Positions 15,252 through 25,016 of a DNA stretch of 64,000 nucleotides are shown here, in pieces; position 1 is the stretch's first letter, and the number at the start of each line of letters is the position of its first letter. Source of the DNA: Pirellulales bacterium (GTDB lineage: Bacteria; Planctomycetota; Planctomycetia; Pirellulales; JACPPG01); the NCBI GenBank assembly GCA_035546535.1, contig DASZWQ010000181.1, forward strand, positions 1-64,000, read 5' to 3'. The notes beneath the pieces are model-generated. The model was not told the DNA's origin. It searched no databases and worked only from the letters and a program-made list of their open reading frames with translations. Made by a program: the position numbers and the translations under genes.

Positions 15252-17201
15252 ATGCGCTCGCCAGTTCAACTCTCTATCGCAGTCGTGATCCTCGTTTCGT
15301 CAACCACGCAGCTATCGGCTGCGGACAAGGTCCCAATGCGTGACACCGTCGCGCGCGGCGCAACCGACGGCAGTTGGAAGTATTACGGTGGCGATGCGGC
15401 CAGCACGAAATATTCCACGCTCGACCAGATCAACGCCGAAAACGCAGGAAAACTGAAGCTGGCCTGGTCGTGGGATTCGCCCGACCTGCCGCTGCAAAAA
15501 GAGAACCGCGCGCTCGGTTCCTTCGCCTACGAGACCACACCGCTGGCCGTGGGCAATACGCTCTACATCAGCACGTCGCTTGCCCAGGTGGCGGCGGTCG
15601 ACGGCCGCACCGGCAAGTCGATCTGGGTGTTCAATCCTGAAGTCTACAAGGCCGGCCGGCCGACGAACCTGGGTTACGTCCATCGCGGTGTCGCTTACTG
15701 GACCGACGGCAAGGAAGAGCGCATCCTGCTCGCCGGCCATGACGCGTACCTCTATGCCATCGACGCCAAGACCGGCAAGAAGATCGACAGCTTCGGCGAA
15801 GAAGGGCGCGTCAACCTGGCCAAGGCCATTCCGCTGGCCGTCAACGCCCGGAACTACACCATGACCTCGCCGCCCGTGATCTGCCGCGACGTGGTGATCG
15901 TGGGCTCGAGCATTTCCGACGGTCCGCAATACAAGGAAGCCCCGCGCGGCGACGTGCAGGCATTTGACGTCCGAACGGGCAAGCCGGCCTGGCTCTTCCA
16001 CGCCATTCCGCAAGAGGGGGAATTCGGCAACGACACCTGGGAAGAAGATTCATGGAAGTACACCGGCAACGCCAACGTCTGGACGTTGATGACCACCGAC
16101 GAAGAGTTGGGCTATGTGTACCTGCCGATGAGCACGCCGACCAACGACTGGTACGGCGGGCAGCGGCTGGGTAATGGACTGTTTGCCGAGGCGCTCGTCT
16201 GCCTGAACGCCAAGACCGGCGAACGAATCTGGCACTTCCAGACCGTGCATCACGGCGTGTGGGATTACGATCTGCCCGGCGCGCCGGTGCTGTGCGATAT
16301 CAAAGTCGATGGTCAGCCGATCAAGGCCGTGGCGCAAATCACGAAGACGGGCTTCACGTTCGTTTTCGATCGCGTGACGGGCAAGCCGGTGTGGCCGATC
16401 GAGGAGCGCCCCGTGCCCCCATCGACAGTGCCCGGCGAGAGACTTTCGCCCACGCAGCCCTTCCCCACCAAGCCCGCGCCTTACGAACGGCAGGGATCGA
16501 CCGAAGAGAACCTGGTCGATTTCACGCCCGAAATTCTCGCCGAGGCCAAAGAAATCATCAGTGATTACGATCACGGCCCTCTCTTCACGCCGCCGAGCGA
16601 GCGTGGCACGGTCAACCTGCCCGGCTGGGCCGGTGGAGCCAACTGGTGGGGCGCGGCGTTCGACCCGGAAACGGGTCTGTTCTATATTCCGTCGATCACG
16701 GCGCCGATCGTGGTGAAGCTGAACGAGCCTGATCCGGCCCGCTCGAACCTGCGTTACGTCCGCGGCGGACCGGCCTTTGCTGGCGGGCTGGACGGCCCGA
16801 AAGGCATCCCGCTCTTCAAGCCTCCGTACGGCCGCATCACGGCGATTAACCTGAACACGGGCGAGCACGCCTGGATGATTCCGCACGGCGACGGCCCGCG
16901 CAAGAAGATCAGCGAAATCGTCGGTCGCGACGTGGGCCCACTGGGCAGCGGCGGCGGCGGACCGCTTTTGACCAAGACCCTGCTCTTCGTCGGGCAGGGT
17001 GCTGCCGGGCGCGGTGGACGCTCGGGCGGAGCGGCGCACTTGTTCCGCGCTTTCGACAAAGCGTCGGGCAAGGTGATCGCCGAAATCCCACTCCCCGGTT
17101 CGCCCAGCGGCACGCCGATGACCTACATGGCCGACGGCAAGCAGTACATCGCCATGGCCACGAACGACGGACGCGTGGTCGCCTATAGCTTGGGCGAGTG
17201 A
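15252..17201 (+). CDS. Secreted PQQ-dependent dehydrogenase (glucose/alcohol dehydrogenase family)
   Basis: The 649-residue protein is an eight-bladed quinoprotein. Blade repeats are visible as [78 protein letters not shown] and [18 protein letters not shown]. The [19 protein letters not shown] segment is typical of membrane-glucose-dehydrogenase-like PQQ enzymes, here without the N-terminal membrane domain. A signal peptide ends near residue 24 (QLSAA). The ATG at 15252 has GAGGGCGGA upstream; the frame continues further 5' but that part has no protein character. Such enzymes oxidise a sugar or alcohol in the periplasm and pass electrons to quinone or a cytochrome. No cytochrome domain is attached and no pqq biosynthesis genes are in the window. 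Confidence 0.88.
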   Translation: MRSPVQLSIAVVILVSSTTQLSAADKVPMRDTVARGATDGSWKYYGGDAASTKYSTLDQINAENAGKLKLAWSWDSPDLPLQKENRALGSFAYETTPLAVGNTLYISTSLAQVAAVDGRTGKSIWVFNPEVYKAGRPTNLGYVHRGVAYWTDGKEERILLAGHDAYLYAIDAKTGKKIDSFGEEGRVNLAKAIPLAVNARNYTMTSPPVICRDVVIVGSSISDGPQYKEAPRGDVQAFDVRTGKPAWLFHAIPQEGEFGNDTWEEDSWKYTGNANVWTLMTTDEELGYVYLPMSTPTNDWYGGQRLGNGLFAEALVCLNAKTGERIWHFQTVHHGVWDYDLPGAPVLCDIKVDGQPIKAVAQITKTGFTFVFDRVTGKPVWPIEERPVPPSTVPGERLSPTQPFPTKPAPYERQGSTEENLVDFTPEILAEAKEIISDYDHGPLFTPPSERGTVNLPGWAGGANWWGAAFDPETGLFYIPSITAPIVVKLNEPDPARSNLRYVRGGPAFAGGLDGPKGIPLFKPPYGRITAINLNTGEHAWMIPHGDGPRKKISEIVGRDVGPLGSGGGGPLLTKTLLFVGQGAAGRGGRSGGAAHLFRAFDKASGKVIAEIPLPGSPSGTPMTYMADGKQYIAMATNDGRVVAYSLGE

Positions 17202-17220
17202 CCAAGGACCTTTGAAGCTC

Positions 17221-17523
17221 ATGGAAAACTCGCCGCGCGGCGGTCATCGGTTTTCCATCACGTCGCGGCAGGTGACGCTTGCAGCGGGGCTGGCCGTGGC
17301 GACGGTGGCCCTGATTGCCGCCGTGCCCGTGGCATTCGGATGGTCGTACAACCACGGCGATCCGGGCTGGATGGAGCTGGGACTGATCTTCTTCATCACG
17401 ACGATTCCGGCCTGTGGCTTCGCGGCGGTGGGAGTGCTCTTTGGCCAAGGTGTGAAGGCTGCGCTGGGCGGGCTGTTCGTGGGCGTTACGCTGTGGCTGA
17501 TACTGCGAATCACCCTCGGCTGA
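17221..17523 (+). CDS. Small membrane protein, function unknown
   Basis: This is a 100-residue hydrophobic protein with three predicted membrane helices: about residues 19-40 (TLAAGLAVATVALIAAVPVAF), 50-72 and 75-97. I do not recognise a family. It follows the PQQ dehydrogenase by 19 bases on the same strand, so it is probably cotranscribed. The ATG at 17221 is taken as the start; an upstream TTG at 17212 has AAGGA close by and would add three residues. It could be an accessory membrane subunit, but nothing in the sequence proves this. Confidence 0.6.
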   Translation: MENSPRGGHRFSITSRQVTLAAGLAVATVALIAAVPVAFGWSYNHGDPGWMELGLIFFITTIPACGFAAVGVLFGQGVKAALGGLFVGVTLWLILRITLG

Positions 17524-17672
17524 CGAGAGTCGCCACCACGGAAAGTTCGCAAAACAAGGGTCATGTCCCGACGTGCCGCGGTGATGGTCTGGAACGCATT
17601 TCAGCCGGGCGTTAACCTTTAATGATCACTTATGCCCGCACGCAAAGGATATTTGGCCCAAGAGGTTTCTCT

Positions 17673-18233
17673 ATGTCGACACGAATCGCAATTCTGTTTT
17701 TTGTCGCTGCCCTCGCCTGCTCGAACGTCGCTTGGGCCCAACTGCCGGCCGATTCGGTGATGCTCGACAAGGTGAAGATTCCTCAGAAGCAAAAGTCGGT
17801 CGATCTCTGCCCGGTGTACCTCGTGCCGTCGGACCCGAAGCTGCCGACGTGGGAGTACAAAGGAGTGACTTACCGCGGCAGCAAGCCTGACGCCAAAGAG
17901 AAATTCCTGGCCGATCCCGACAAGTACGCCAAGACGGCCGAAAAGGAGCGGTACATCAACAACTTCATGCAGGCGATGAGCATCGTCTGGTGCCCGGTGA
18001 CCGACGAGATCAGCCCGGGCGGTATGACCCAGTGGAAAAAACTGGGCTACACATGGGAAAGCTGCTGCGCGTTCTGCGACGACAGCGTGACGGATGAGGA
18101 TTTCCCTGCGGCCGTGAAGAAGCTGCGGACGCGGGCCGAAAAGTCGTATGAGCTGGTAGGCGCCAAATATACCGAAGGGGCCAAGAGCCCTGTCGAAGGG
18201 GCGATCAAGAAGCCAACGGCCGAAAAGAACTGA
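17673..18233 (+). CDS. Secreted YHS-like Cys-containing protein
   Basis: The 186-residue exported protein has a signal peptide of about 22 residues (ending NVAWAQ) and a mature part resembling YHS-type domains. One copy is CPVYLVPSDPKLPTWEYKG, followed by YRGSKPDAKEKFLADPDKYAK, the pattern of a YHS domain in which a protein monomer is read as 'missing' residues. A second Cys group follows as WCPVTDEISPGG, then WESCCAFC. Such domains are found in metal-handling proteins and metallo-enzyme partners. The ATG at 17673 is preceded by AGAGG and gives a clean signal peptide; the frame 5' of it does not. It lies 150 bases after the small membrane protein. A metal-binding role is likely from the cysteines, but the metal is unknown. 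Confidence 0.7.
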   Translation: MSTRIAILFFVAALACSNVAWAQLPADSVMLDKVKIPQKQKSVDLCPVYLVPSDPKLPTWEYKGVTYRGSKPDAKEKFLADPDKYAKTAEKERYINNFMQAMSIVWCPVTDEISPGGMTQWKKLGYTWESCCAFCDDSVTDEDFPAAVKKLRTRAEKSYELVGAKYTEGAKSPVEGAIKKPTAEKN

Positions 18234-18410
18234 TCGTACGCCCGGTTTCGAGGCGTGCCATGCTTTTTCGCCAAAGGCGAATAAGCATGCCGTTGTCATC
18301 AAGCGACACTGTCTGGCGCCTCACGACGGATGGACAAGCGCGTTGTCCGTGCCAACCAGTCGGTCTCTGATGGCCCGACGACAACGCTCGGTGCTACCAT
18401 CCACGCTCCG

Positions 18411-19448
18411 CTATTTGATCCAACCGGCGACGTCCTTGGCCCAGTACGTGAGGATCATGTCGGCGCCGGCGCGGTGCATGGCCGTCAGCGATTCGAGCAC
18501 GACCGTGCGCTCGTCGAGCCAGCCACGGCCGGCCGCGGCCTTCACCATGCTGTATTCGCCTGATACGTTGTAGGCAGCCAGGGGCACGCCGGGAAAACGA
18601 TCGCGCACGCTGCGCAAGATGTCGAGATAAGCCAGCGCCGGCTTCACCATGATGATGTCGGCTCCCTCGGCCAGGTCGAGCTCGACTTCGCGCAAGGCCT
18701 GGCCCGGGTCGACGGCCGGGTCCATCTGGTACGTGCGGCGATCGCCGAAAGCCGGCGCGCTTTCGGCCGCGTCGCGGAACGGCCCGTAAAAAGCGCTCGC
18801 GTACTTGGCCGCATAGCTCATCACCGGCAAGTGCGCAAAGCCGGCCCCGTCGAGGGCGTGCCGGATCGCGGCGACCATGCCGTCCATCATCCCGCTAGGG
18901 GCCACCATGTCGACGCCGGCCTGGGCATGGCTGACGACTTGCTTGGCCAAAAGTGCAAGCGTCGCGTCGTTGTCGACGTCGGTCCGCCCCGTCGCTTGAT
19001 TCACTACGCCGCAGTGGCCGTGATCGGTGTACTCGCAGAAACAGACGTCCGAGACGATGAGTAAGTCGGGCGTGGCGCGTTTCAGGGCTCGAATCGCCTG
19101 CTGCACAATGCCCGACTCGCTGTAGGCGTCGCGACCGAGCGCGTCCTTTTCGGGGGGGATACCGAAGAGAATGACGCCGCCAACGCCGGCAGCCCCTAAT
19201 TGCTCGGCTTCGCGTACCATCTCATCGATCGAAAGCTGGAACACGCCCGGCATCGCGCCGATTTCCTGGCGGATATTGTTACCCGGACGTACGAAGAGAG
19301 GCTGGATCAGCCGCTTCGGGTCAAGCCGCACCGCCCGCACCATTTCGCGCAACCGCGGATGCTGCCGCAAACGGCGCAAGCGCGTGGTGGGGAAACCGGG
19401 TTGCGAGGGCTGCGGGTTGCTCATGGACGCTTTCGGGCAAATGTTCAT
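18411..19448 (-). CDS. hemB: Delta-aminolevulinic acid dehydratase (porphobilinogen synthase)
   Basis: HemB condenses two 5-aminolevulinate molecules into porphobilinogen in tetrapyrrole synthesis. The 345-residue protein is of normal length. It has the zinc-type metal site [14 protein letters not shown], the first lysine in [18 protein letters not shown], and the Schiff-base lysine in [15 protein letters not shown], followed by [11 protein letters not shown]. The cysteines indicate a zinc enzyme rather than the Mg-only type. The ATG at 19448 overlaps the stop of the upstream kinase gene (ATGA), which suggests coupled translation. A second ATG at 19424 would remove eight residues. HemL, which makes the substrate, is encoded about 30 kb away at 48956-50239. 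Confidence 0.97.
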   Translation of the reverse strand: MNICPKASMSNPQPSQPGFPTTRLRRLRQHPRLREMVRAVRLDPKRLIQPLFVRPGNNIRQEIGAMPGVFQLSIDEMVREAEQLGAAGVGGVILFGIPPEKDALGRDAYSESGIVQQAIRALKRATPDLLIVSDVCFCEYTDHGHCGVVNQATGRTDVDNDATLALLAKQVVSHAQAGVDMVAPSGMMDGMVAAIRHALDGAGFAHLPVMSYAAKYASAFYGPFRDAAESAPAFGDRRTYQMDPAVDPGQALREVELDLAEGADIIMVKPALAYLDILRSVRDRFPGVPLAAYNVSGEYSMVKAAAGRGWLDERTVVLESLTAMHRAGADMILTYWAKDVAGWIK

Positions 19449-21343
19449 TGCGTGGGGGGCGAACTCTTATGATGGTCTGCCGCCGTGCGGGCCGCCAGAC
19501 CGGCCCTGGCACGTTCGACCACGGGGGTTGCCCACGGCTTGTCGCTGTAGAGCTTGATAATGGCCTCGCGCATCTCGCGCGCCGCCGCAGGATCGGTGCT
19601 CGCAAGCGCGTCGGCCGTATCCAGCCTCCCTTGCAACACTTGCACGTCGTAGCGCGATCGCTCATCGATTTGAGCTTGCAATTGCGCCAATTGCTGGCGC
19701 GCCAGTTTCAACGACTCCTGATCGGCCGGCAGCAGCCCGCCGTCGTTGTCATAAAGTGCCAGAAGCGCCTGCAAACGTTCCGCGGCCAACTCGGGGTTGA
19801 GCTTCGCGAGAGACATGGCTTCCAGGTAGCCCCGATCCACCAGCGACGCATTTTCTACGGCGGCGGTCGAGCGGGCGCGGCGTTCGGCCTGGCGACCGGC
19901 GCGATATAGGCGGATCGCTTCCCGATGCTGCTTAACGATCGGAGCACGCGGATCGTCGGGATAATGGGCGAGAAACGACTCGATATCGCGATCGGCCGCC
20001 TGCAGCGACGCGACGTCGCCGGGAACGACGGTGTTTTCGATCCGCGCGTACATCCGATCGGCCGACGCCGGCTGCATCATCCACCAGGTGCCGGCCGCCA
20101 ATGCCGTCACCGCAATGCCGAGGGCGACCGTCTGCAAGACATTCCGCGGCGTCGCGTGCTCGCGCGGAGCGTCGGTGCGGCGGTGTTCTTCTTCCGAAAC
20201 GGTTACGAAGCTTGAGGCGGGCTTCTCGGTTGCAGCCGGGGCCGTCGGCACGCCGGCCCGCTGCTCCCCGGTTTTGGCCGCGGTAACCGACACCAGGTCG
20301 ATCGTCGCCTTGAGCGCCCGTTCATGGCGCGCGGCTGCCGTAAGCTCGTGAGGACCGGCCGGCGGCGTAAGCTCGTATTCGCCGGAATCAGCGTCCGACG
20401 CTGCGTCCTGGTCTTCCGGCACTACCGGCTGCCCGGGCGCGGTCATCGTGGCGCTCGACACGCTGACGATCGGCGGTTGCGTAATGTCGCGCGTGGGCGC
20501 GGAGAGCGAAGGCTCGATGCGCTGCGACAGGCCGTGCCGCATCGCTTCCAGTCGGCGCGACAAGACCATGGCCGTCGCGATGCGCTGATCGGGATCCTTG
20601 ATCAGCAAGTCGGAAATGATGACTTGCAGTTCCTCCGGCACATCGGGAGCGTACCGGCGCACGGGGTCCGGCTCGGCAAAACGCTGCAATTGCAACATCT
20701 CGAGCAGTGTCGCGGCCTTAAACGGCGGCCGGCCCGCCAGCAGCGTGTACATCACGCCGCCCAGGCTGTAGAGGTCGCAGCGCGGCGTGATCGGGCGTCC
20801 GTCGGTCTGCTCCGGGGCCATGTATTCGGCGGTGCCCAATACGCCGCCGACGGCCGTCAGGCCTGTCGAGCCAAACAGCTTGGCGATGCCGAAGTCAGAC
20901 AGCTTGACCTGTCCCTCTTGCGAGACGAGCAAGTTGGCCGGTTTGATATCGCGGTGAATGACGCCACGGTCGTGCGCGTGTTTGAGGGCCCGGCACGTTT
21001 GAATGGCATAGTCCGTGACTTCGCGCCAGGCGAACTTTCGGCCCGCCTGTAGATCGTCTTCCAAGCTGCGGCCGACGATCAGCTCCATGGCGTAGAAGAG
21101 GTGGTTGTCCTCTTCGCCAAAGCCGTACAGGCGAACGATATTCGGATGGCGCAACTTGCGCAGCGTTTCGATCTCGGATTTGAAACGCTCGCGAAAGCCG
21201 TCATCGTGGGCGAGCGTCGCGGAGAGAATCTTGATGGCCGCCGGCTCGCCCGTATCGCGCAGGATGCCTTCGTAGACGGTCCCCATGCCGCCCCGTCCGA
21301 GCTGGCGATTGATTTTGTACGGGCCAAGTTGCTCGATTTGCAT
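19445..21343 (-). CDS. Membrane-anchored Pkn-type serine/threonine protein kinase
   Basis: The 632-residue protein (from ATG 21343) starts with a complete Hanks-type kinase domain, about residues 1-260. It has the glycine loop [12 protein letters not shown], the ATP lysine in AAIKIL, the catalytic loop [12 protein letters not shown] in LSDFGIAK, and APE in [10 protein letters not shown] Ser/Thr/Pro-rich linker follows, then one membrane helix at about 400-420 ([17 protein letters not shown]). An external or periplasmic region of about 200 residues is rich in Ala, Arg, Gln and charged helices and looks like TPR-like or coiled-coil helices. An ATG at 21364 is also possible. The 3' end overlaps hemB by four bases. 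All catalytic residues are present, so it should be active; its signal and target are unknown. Confidence 0.93.
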   Translation of the reverse strand: MQIEQLGPYKINRQLGRGGMGTVYEGILRDTGEPAAIKILSATLAHDDGFRERFKSEIETLRKLRHPNIVRLYGFGEEDNHLFYAMELIVGRSLEDDLQAGRKFAWREVTDYAIQTCRALKHAHDRGVIHRDIKPANLLVSQEGQVKLSDFGIAKLFGSTGLTAVGGVLGTAEYMAPEQTDGRPITPRCDLYSLGGVMYTLLAGRPPFKAATLLEMLQLQRFAEPDPVRRYAPDVPEELQVIISDLLIKDPDQRIATAMVLSRRLEAMRHGLSQRIEPSLSAPTRDITQPPIVSVSSATMTAPGQPVVPEDQDAASDADSGEYELTPPAGPHELTAAARHERALKATIDLVSVTAAKTGEQRAGVPTAPAATEKPASSFVTVSEEEHRRTDAPREHATPRNVLQTVALGIAVTALAAGTWWMMQPASADRMYARIENTVVPGDVASLQAADRDIESFLAHYPDDPRAPIVKQHREAIRLYRAGRQAERRARSTAAVENASLVDRGYLEAMSLAKLNPELAAERLQALLALYDNDGGLLPADQESLKLARQQLAQLQAQIDERSRYDVQVLQGRLDTADALASTDPAAAREMREAIIKLYSDKPWATPVVERARAGLAARTAADHHKSSPPTQ

Positions 21344-21826
21344 GGTCCGACCGCACGGCGACAAAGGAGTCGAATTCTCGCAGCGAGACTCGCACCGGCT
21401 GCGCGAGCATCGCGCGGCGAACTGGCCCGGCGACTTACCCCGCTTGCAGCTGCGAACTTCCCCTCCTGCTAATCTAGCCCCGAACGAGGGAAGCAGCCAG
21501 CACGTTCACATTCCGATGGCTGACGAGGGGTGCATGATTAGAGTCTAATTGCGGGCTCGAATTCATTTGTGGTGCAGGCGTCCCGCCTGCCCCTCAGGAG
21601 AACTGCAAAGTCTGTAGCCAGGGTCTGCGACCCGGAAGCGGCACGTGAAATCCCGGCCCTCACAGAGGCCGGCTACAGAAAATTCGCGCGCAGAATCTCA
21701 ACTTTGCAGTTCTCTTGGCCCGCCGCCGGCCATCCTTGCGAGAAACGGTCCGCAGGCCGATAATCGCCGGCTCGCCGGTGCGGCTTGTGTCGGCGTCCAC
21801 TGAATCGGCAACAGGAATCCACAGAA
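21344..21826. other. Intergenic region upstream of the kinase and PrpD genes
   Basis: This is a 483-base divergent gap. Its notable content is the structured repeat element listed at 21574-21714; the rest (21344-21570) shows no convincing gene. Promoters for the kinase (leftward) and the MmgE/PrpD gene (rightward) must lie here, but I cannot assign boxes with confidence. Confidence 0.4.
21574..21714. repeat. Composite palindromic element (nested inverted repeats)
   Basis: Several inverted repeats are packed together. GCAGGCG at 21574-21580 pairs with CGCCTGC at 21584-21590 (three-base loop). GAGAACTGCAAAGT at 21598-21611 pairs perfectly with ACTTTGCAGTTCTC at 21701-21714. CTGTAGCC at 21612-21619 pairs with GGCTACAG at 21671-21678. 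GGGTC and GACCC pair inside at 21621-21633. The outer 14-bp ends around a structured core resemble a small non-coding mobile element or a REP-like repeat. No encoded protein is present. Whether it has genomic copies cannot be seen here. Confidence 0.75.
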
Positions 21827-23344
21827 GTGTCCAACGACTATCTGACCCTTGCGCGCAACGAGAACCAGGCCCGCGGTATTGCTCAGTATGCGATCGACTT
21901 TCTCGGCGGGCGGTTCACCGGCCCGGCCGAATCGGTCTATCGGATGGTGGAGCGATTTCATCTCGACAGCATCGCCTGCGGCGTCTCGGCACTGGCTTGC
22001 GGCACGAACGCCCCCACGGTGCTGCGGCGCGAGGCGCTGGAATACAAAAACCCGCAAGGCGTGCCCTGCCTGGGCTCGACCGAGCGCGTGATGCCCGAGA
22101 AGGCGGTGCTGGCCAATAGCTCGGCGGTGCGCGAGTGGGATTCGAACGGCACGAACTTCGGCTACAACCCGGCCCGTGGCTACACGCGTGGCGAATTCGG
22201 CCACAACGACTTCTATCCCGTGGCGGTCGCCGCGGCGCAGTTGCGCGGACTTGACGGCCGGCAGACGCTGGCGGCGATGATCGCGCTGGATGAGATTCGC
22301 GGTCGCCTGGCCGAGGTCTTCGCTCTGAAGGATTACAAGATCGACCACGTCGTACACGGGGCGATTGGCTCGGCCGCCGTCTATGGCGCGATCATGGGCG
22401 CCACGGTTGATCAGATCGAATCGGCCATCGGCATGGTCGTGGCACATTACATTCCCTTTCGTGCCATCCGGGCGGGGCATCAATTGTCGGACTCGAAGGG
22501 GGCATCGGCCGCGATCAGCACCGAGGTGGCCGTGCTGTCGATGCGCCGCGCGATGCGCGGATTCGTCGGTCCGGCCGATATCTTCCGCAATCCCGAGGCG
22601 ATCTTCTGCCTGTTCGAAAAGCCCAAATCGCGCGACACCAGCCCGTTCGATCTGACGCTATCGACGGCGGGCGAAGATTTCGCCGTGATGGGGATGCATT
22701 TCAAGCTGGGACTCTACGAGCATCAATCGGCCGGGGCGCTGCAGGGCATTCAGGACTTGCTCGCGGCCAATCCGCAATTACTGGCGGATGAAAGCCAGTT
22801 GAAGCGGGTGAAGATCGCGATTTACGAGCCAGCTTTTCACATCATCGGCGATCCGGCCAAGCGCGATCCGCACACTCGGCAGAGCGCCGATCATTCGATG
22901 GTTTACATCATCGCCACGCTGTTGCGCAAGGCGTTCGAGCAGCGTCGCTCGGGCTGGCAGGAGCTGATGCTCGTGCCCGAGGATTACAACGACAAGAGCC
23001 TGTACCACCCGCTGACGCGCAAGATCATGGAGCGGATCGAATTCGTACACGGCGGCGCGGACTACGACGCGAAGTATCCGGACGGCATCCCCACGTCGAT
23101 CGAGATCGAGCACGCGACGCTCGGCACGCTCTCAAGCGGCCTGGTGATGTACCCCGAAGGGCACGCCCGCAACGCGAGCGGAAATCTCGACAAGCTCCTG
23201 GCGCACAAGTTCCGCCTGCTGGCCGGGCTGGGGGTGCGCGACGTCGATGCGCTGTACCAGCGCTTCACTGGCTTGGCCAACAAATCAGCCGACGAGATTG
23301 CCCGCCTCTACGATTTCGAGATCCTCGAGCGCGGTGGGTTTTGA
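21827..23344 (+). CDS. MmgE/PrpD family protein (2-methylcitrate dehydratase-like)
   Basis: The 505-residue protein belongs to the MmgE/PrpD family, whose characterised members include 2-methylcitrate dehydratase (PrpD) and cis-aconitate decarboxylase. Typical segments are an early FHLDSIACGVSALACGT, the SSAVREWDSNGTNFGYNP segment, GEFGHNDFYPVAVAAAQL, and IGMVVAHYIPFRAIRAG followed by LSDSKGASAA. The GTG at 21827 has AGGAA eight bases upstream; the frame continues to a TTG at 21785 without support. No prpB or prpC gene is nearby, so a role in propionate metabolism is only one option; tricarballylate or other hydroxy-acid dehydration is equally possible. Its last 60 bases overlap the convergent channel-like gene. 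Confidence 0.85.
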   Translation: MSNDYLTLARNENQARGIAQYAIDFLGGRFTGPAESVYRMVERFHLDSIACGVSALACGTNAPTVLRREALEYKNPQGVPCLGSTERVMPEKAVLANSSAVREWDSNGTNFGYNPARGYTRGEFGHNDFYPVAVAAAQLRGLDGRQTLAAMIALDEIRGRLAEVFALKDYKIDHVVHGAIGSAAVYGAIMGATVDQIESAIGMVVAHYIPFRAIRAGHQLSDSKGASAAISTEVAVLSMRRAMRGFVGPADIFRNPEAIFCLFEKPKSRDTSPFDLTLSTAGEDFAVMGMHFKLGLYEHQSAGALQGIQDLLAANPQLLADESQLKRVKIAIYEPAFHIIGDPAKRDPHTRQSADHSMVYIIATLLRKAFEQRRSGWQELMLVPEDYNDKSLYHPLTRKIMERIEFVHGGADYDAKYPDGIPTSIEIEHATLGTLSSGLVMYPEGHARNASGNLDKLLAHKFRLLAGLGVRDVDALYQRFTGLANKSADEIARLYDFEILERGGF

Positions 23345-23896
23345 GCGTTTCTTTGGCTTGTCGTTCCAGTTGATGCGCTCGGCGTCCCAAGTACGCTGCA
23401 TCACCAGGAATAAGAACGAGGCGGTCCACGTGATCAGGATCAGCCCTGTCAGGGCTTCGACCGAGATCAAGAGCCGTATGCTGGCGTGTGTGGACGTTTC
23501 ATCACCCAGGGTGGTATAAGCAACGGCCGATTGATACCACGGCTCGAAGAATCGTTCGTCGGGTTGCCACACCTTTCCGTTGTGCAGGTATTCGAGCACC
23601 CGGATGCCGACGGCAAAGCTGCTGATCTCGAGAATATGCGCGTGGATGGCGATCAGCACCATGCAGCCGATGGCCCACCAGTGCGCGCGTTTGAACCAAC
23701 GATCGAGCGTCCGCGACAATACGACGAGCGTGCCTAGGTGGATGCCCACACAGGTGACGACGGCGACAACGGCGACCAGAAAGGCAGCGAACGGCATCGG
23801 CAAAAATACATTTCGGGGTGCAACGAAGAACCGGTAAAGTATTGGTCGCGATTCGCGTTTTGCAATTTCGCCCTGCGTGACTGTCGGAGAGGCCAA
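23285..23896 (-). CDS. Two-TM potassium-channel-like membrane protein
   Basis: The 203-residue protein has about four hydrophobic segments. In the second half, a pore-like stretch YQSAVAYTTLGDE is followed by the helix SVEALTGLILITWTASFLFLVM. This matches the pore-helix, filter and inner-helix plan of the Ion_trans_2 family, but the filter reads TTLGD instead of TVGYGD. The C-terminus after the helix is short and charged and has no RCK domain. The longest frame starts with TTG at 23896, two bases from the start of the divergent gene at 23899. An ATG at 23797 would give a protein of about 170 residues and leave room for a promoter. Neither start has a good ribosome site. The 3' end overlaps PrpD by 60 bases in convergent orientation. 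Confidence 0.7.
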   Translation of the reverse strand: MASPTVTQGEIAKRESRPILYRFFVAPRNVFLPMPFAAFLVAVVAVVTCVGIHLGTLVVLSRTLDRWFKRAHWWAIGCMVLIAIHAHILEISSFAVGIRVLEYLHNGKVWQPDERFFEPWYQSAVAYTTLGDETSTHASIRLLISVEALTGLILITWTASFLFLVMQRTWDAERINWNDKPKKRSKPTALEDLEIVEAGNLVG

Positions 23897-23898
23897 TC

Positions 23899-24954
23899 AT
23901 GCGAGCATTGGGAGCGGCGAACCGTGTCCTGGTGCGCCTGCGGCGCTACCGTTTCACGTTGGCTGGTCTGGCGTTAATCCTGTGTACTCTCGCAGACGCC
24001 GTTCGGGCGGCCGAAGGGGCACCTTTTCCCACCGTGACCCTCGAGCTGGGCAAGCTGACGGCTTCGTTTCGGGATAATTCCGAATCGCCGCAAGTCCTCA
24101 GCGGTGTCGATGCGCTGTTCAGCCGGGGGGCCAGATATTTCGACGCTTTCGACCCCGACACGAAGGGGGCGTCGGCCGGCTTGAATTTCGAGCACATCAT
24201 CGCCGGCCATGCCAGCCCCAACAACATGTTCACGCCGCGGCACGGCAAGTATCAACTGTTCTGGGTGCCGGGCAGCAAAAGCGTGCGACTCGTTCGCCGC
24301 GCCGAGGACGACCCCTGGAAAGTCGACAGCACGATGACTTACACGCTGGCCGAGCCCTATAGCATTGACGTCGACTTTCGCTGCACGCCGCGCGACGCGA
24401 GCTTATTTGCACCGCGCGGCTACGCGGTCTTCTTCTTTGCCGACTATATGAACAGCGTGCCTGACGTGGCGCTGCACTTTCGCGGCGTCGACGCCGAAGA
24501 TACGGCCGAGCATTGGATCACGGCCGAGGCGCCGCCGGGACACGCCGACTACAACAGTGGCGGGACGTACCGGCACCGCGACGCGGCGCCGCTGGAATAC
24601 GACGCGGATCACAACTTCAAGCTCAATCTCTGGAGCTACGACAACCCCCGCTTCACAAAGCCCTTCTATTACGGCCAGGCGTTTCACAACATGGTCTTTA
24701 TGCTCATGTTCGATCGGGACCATACGACCGAGGACGAGATTCGCTTCAGCCTGTTCAAGTTCAAGCTTCCCAAGCTCTCGCGGCCCGCCTGGGACTGGCA
24801 GTACGTCGTTCACCACGTCGAGGCGGGGCGAGAATATGGCTTCCGCGCCCGGTTGGTCTGGAAGCAGTTCGTCAATGCGGCCGATTGCCAGGATGACTAC
24901 GAACACTGGCTCAAAAAACTGGGCGAAGCACACGGCCCATCGCAGGGTGAGTGA
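23899..24954 (+). CDS. Secreted protein of unknown function
   Basis: The 351-residue protein has a long basic N-terminus and a hydrophobic signal segment at about residues 19-38 (FTLAGLALILCTLADAVRAAEG). The mature part shows no family I can name. It reads like a beta-rich lipid- or sugar-binding fold, with FWVPGSKSVRLVRRAEDDPW, YSIDVDFRCTPRD and a His/Asp-rich middle (HADYNSGGTYRHRDAAPLEY). It is divergent from the channel-like gene and convergent with the TIM-barrel gene. Composition and codon use are like its neighbours. It is a real gene by length, signal peptide and lack of a competing frame, but I assign no function. Confidence 0.7.
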   Translation: MRALGAANRVLVRLRRYRFTLAGLALILCTLADAVRAAEGAPFPTVTLELGKLTASFRDNSESPQVLSGVDALFSRGARYFDAFDPDTKGASAGLNFEHIIAGHASPNNMFTPRHGKYQLFWVPGSKSVRLVRRAEDDPWKVDSTMTYTLAEPYSIDVDFRCTPRDASLFAPRGYAVFFFADYMNSVPDVALHFRGVDAEDTAEHWITAEAPPGHADYNSGGTYRHRDAAPLEYDADHNFKLNLWSYDNPRFTKPFYYGQAFHNMVFMLMFDRDHTTEDEIRFSLFKFKLPKLSRPAWDWQYVVHHVEAGREYGFRARLVWKQFVNAADCQDDYEHWLKKLGEAHGPSQGE

Positions 24955-25016
24955 CGATTCATTCCCGGCACTCGGTCAATTTCACAGACGCCTTCCGCGG
25001 CCGGAAAGCATCGCGG

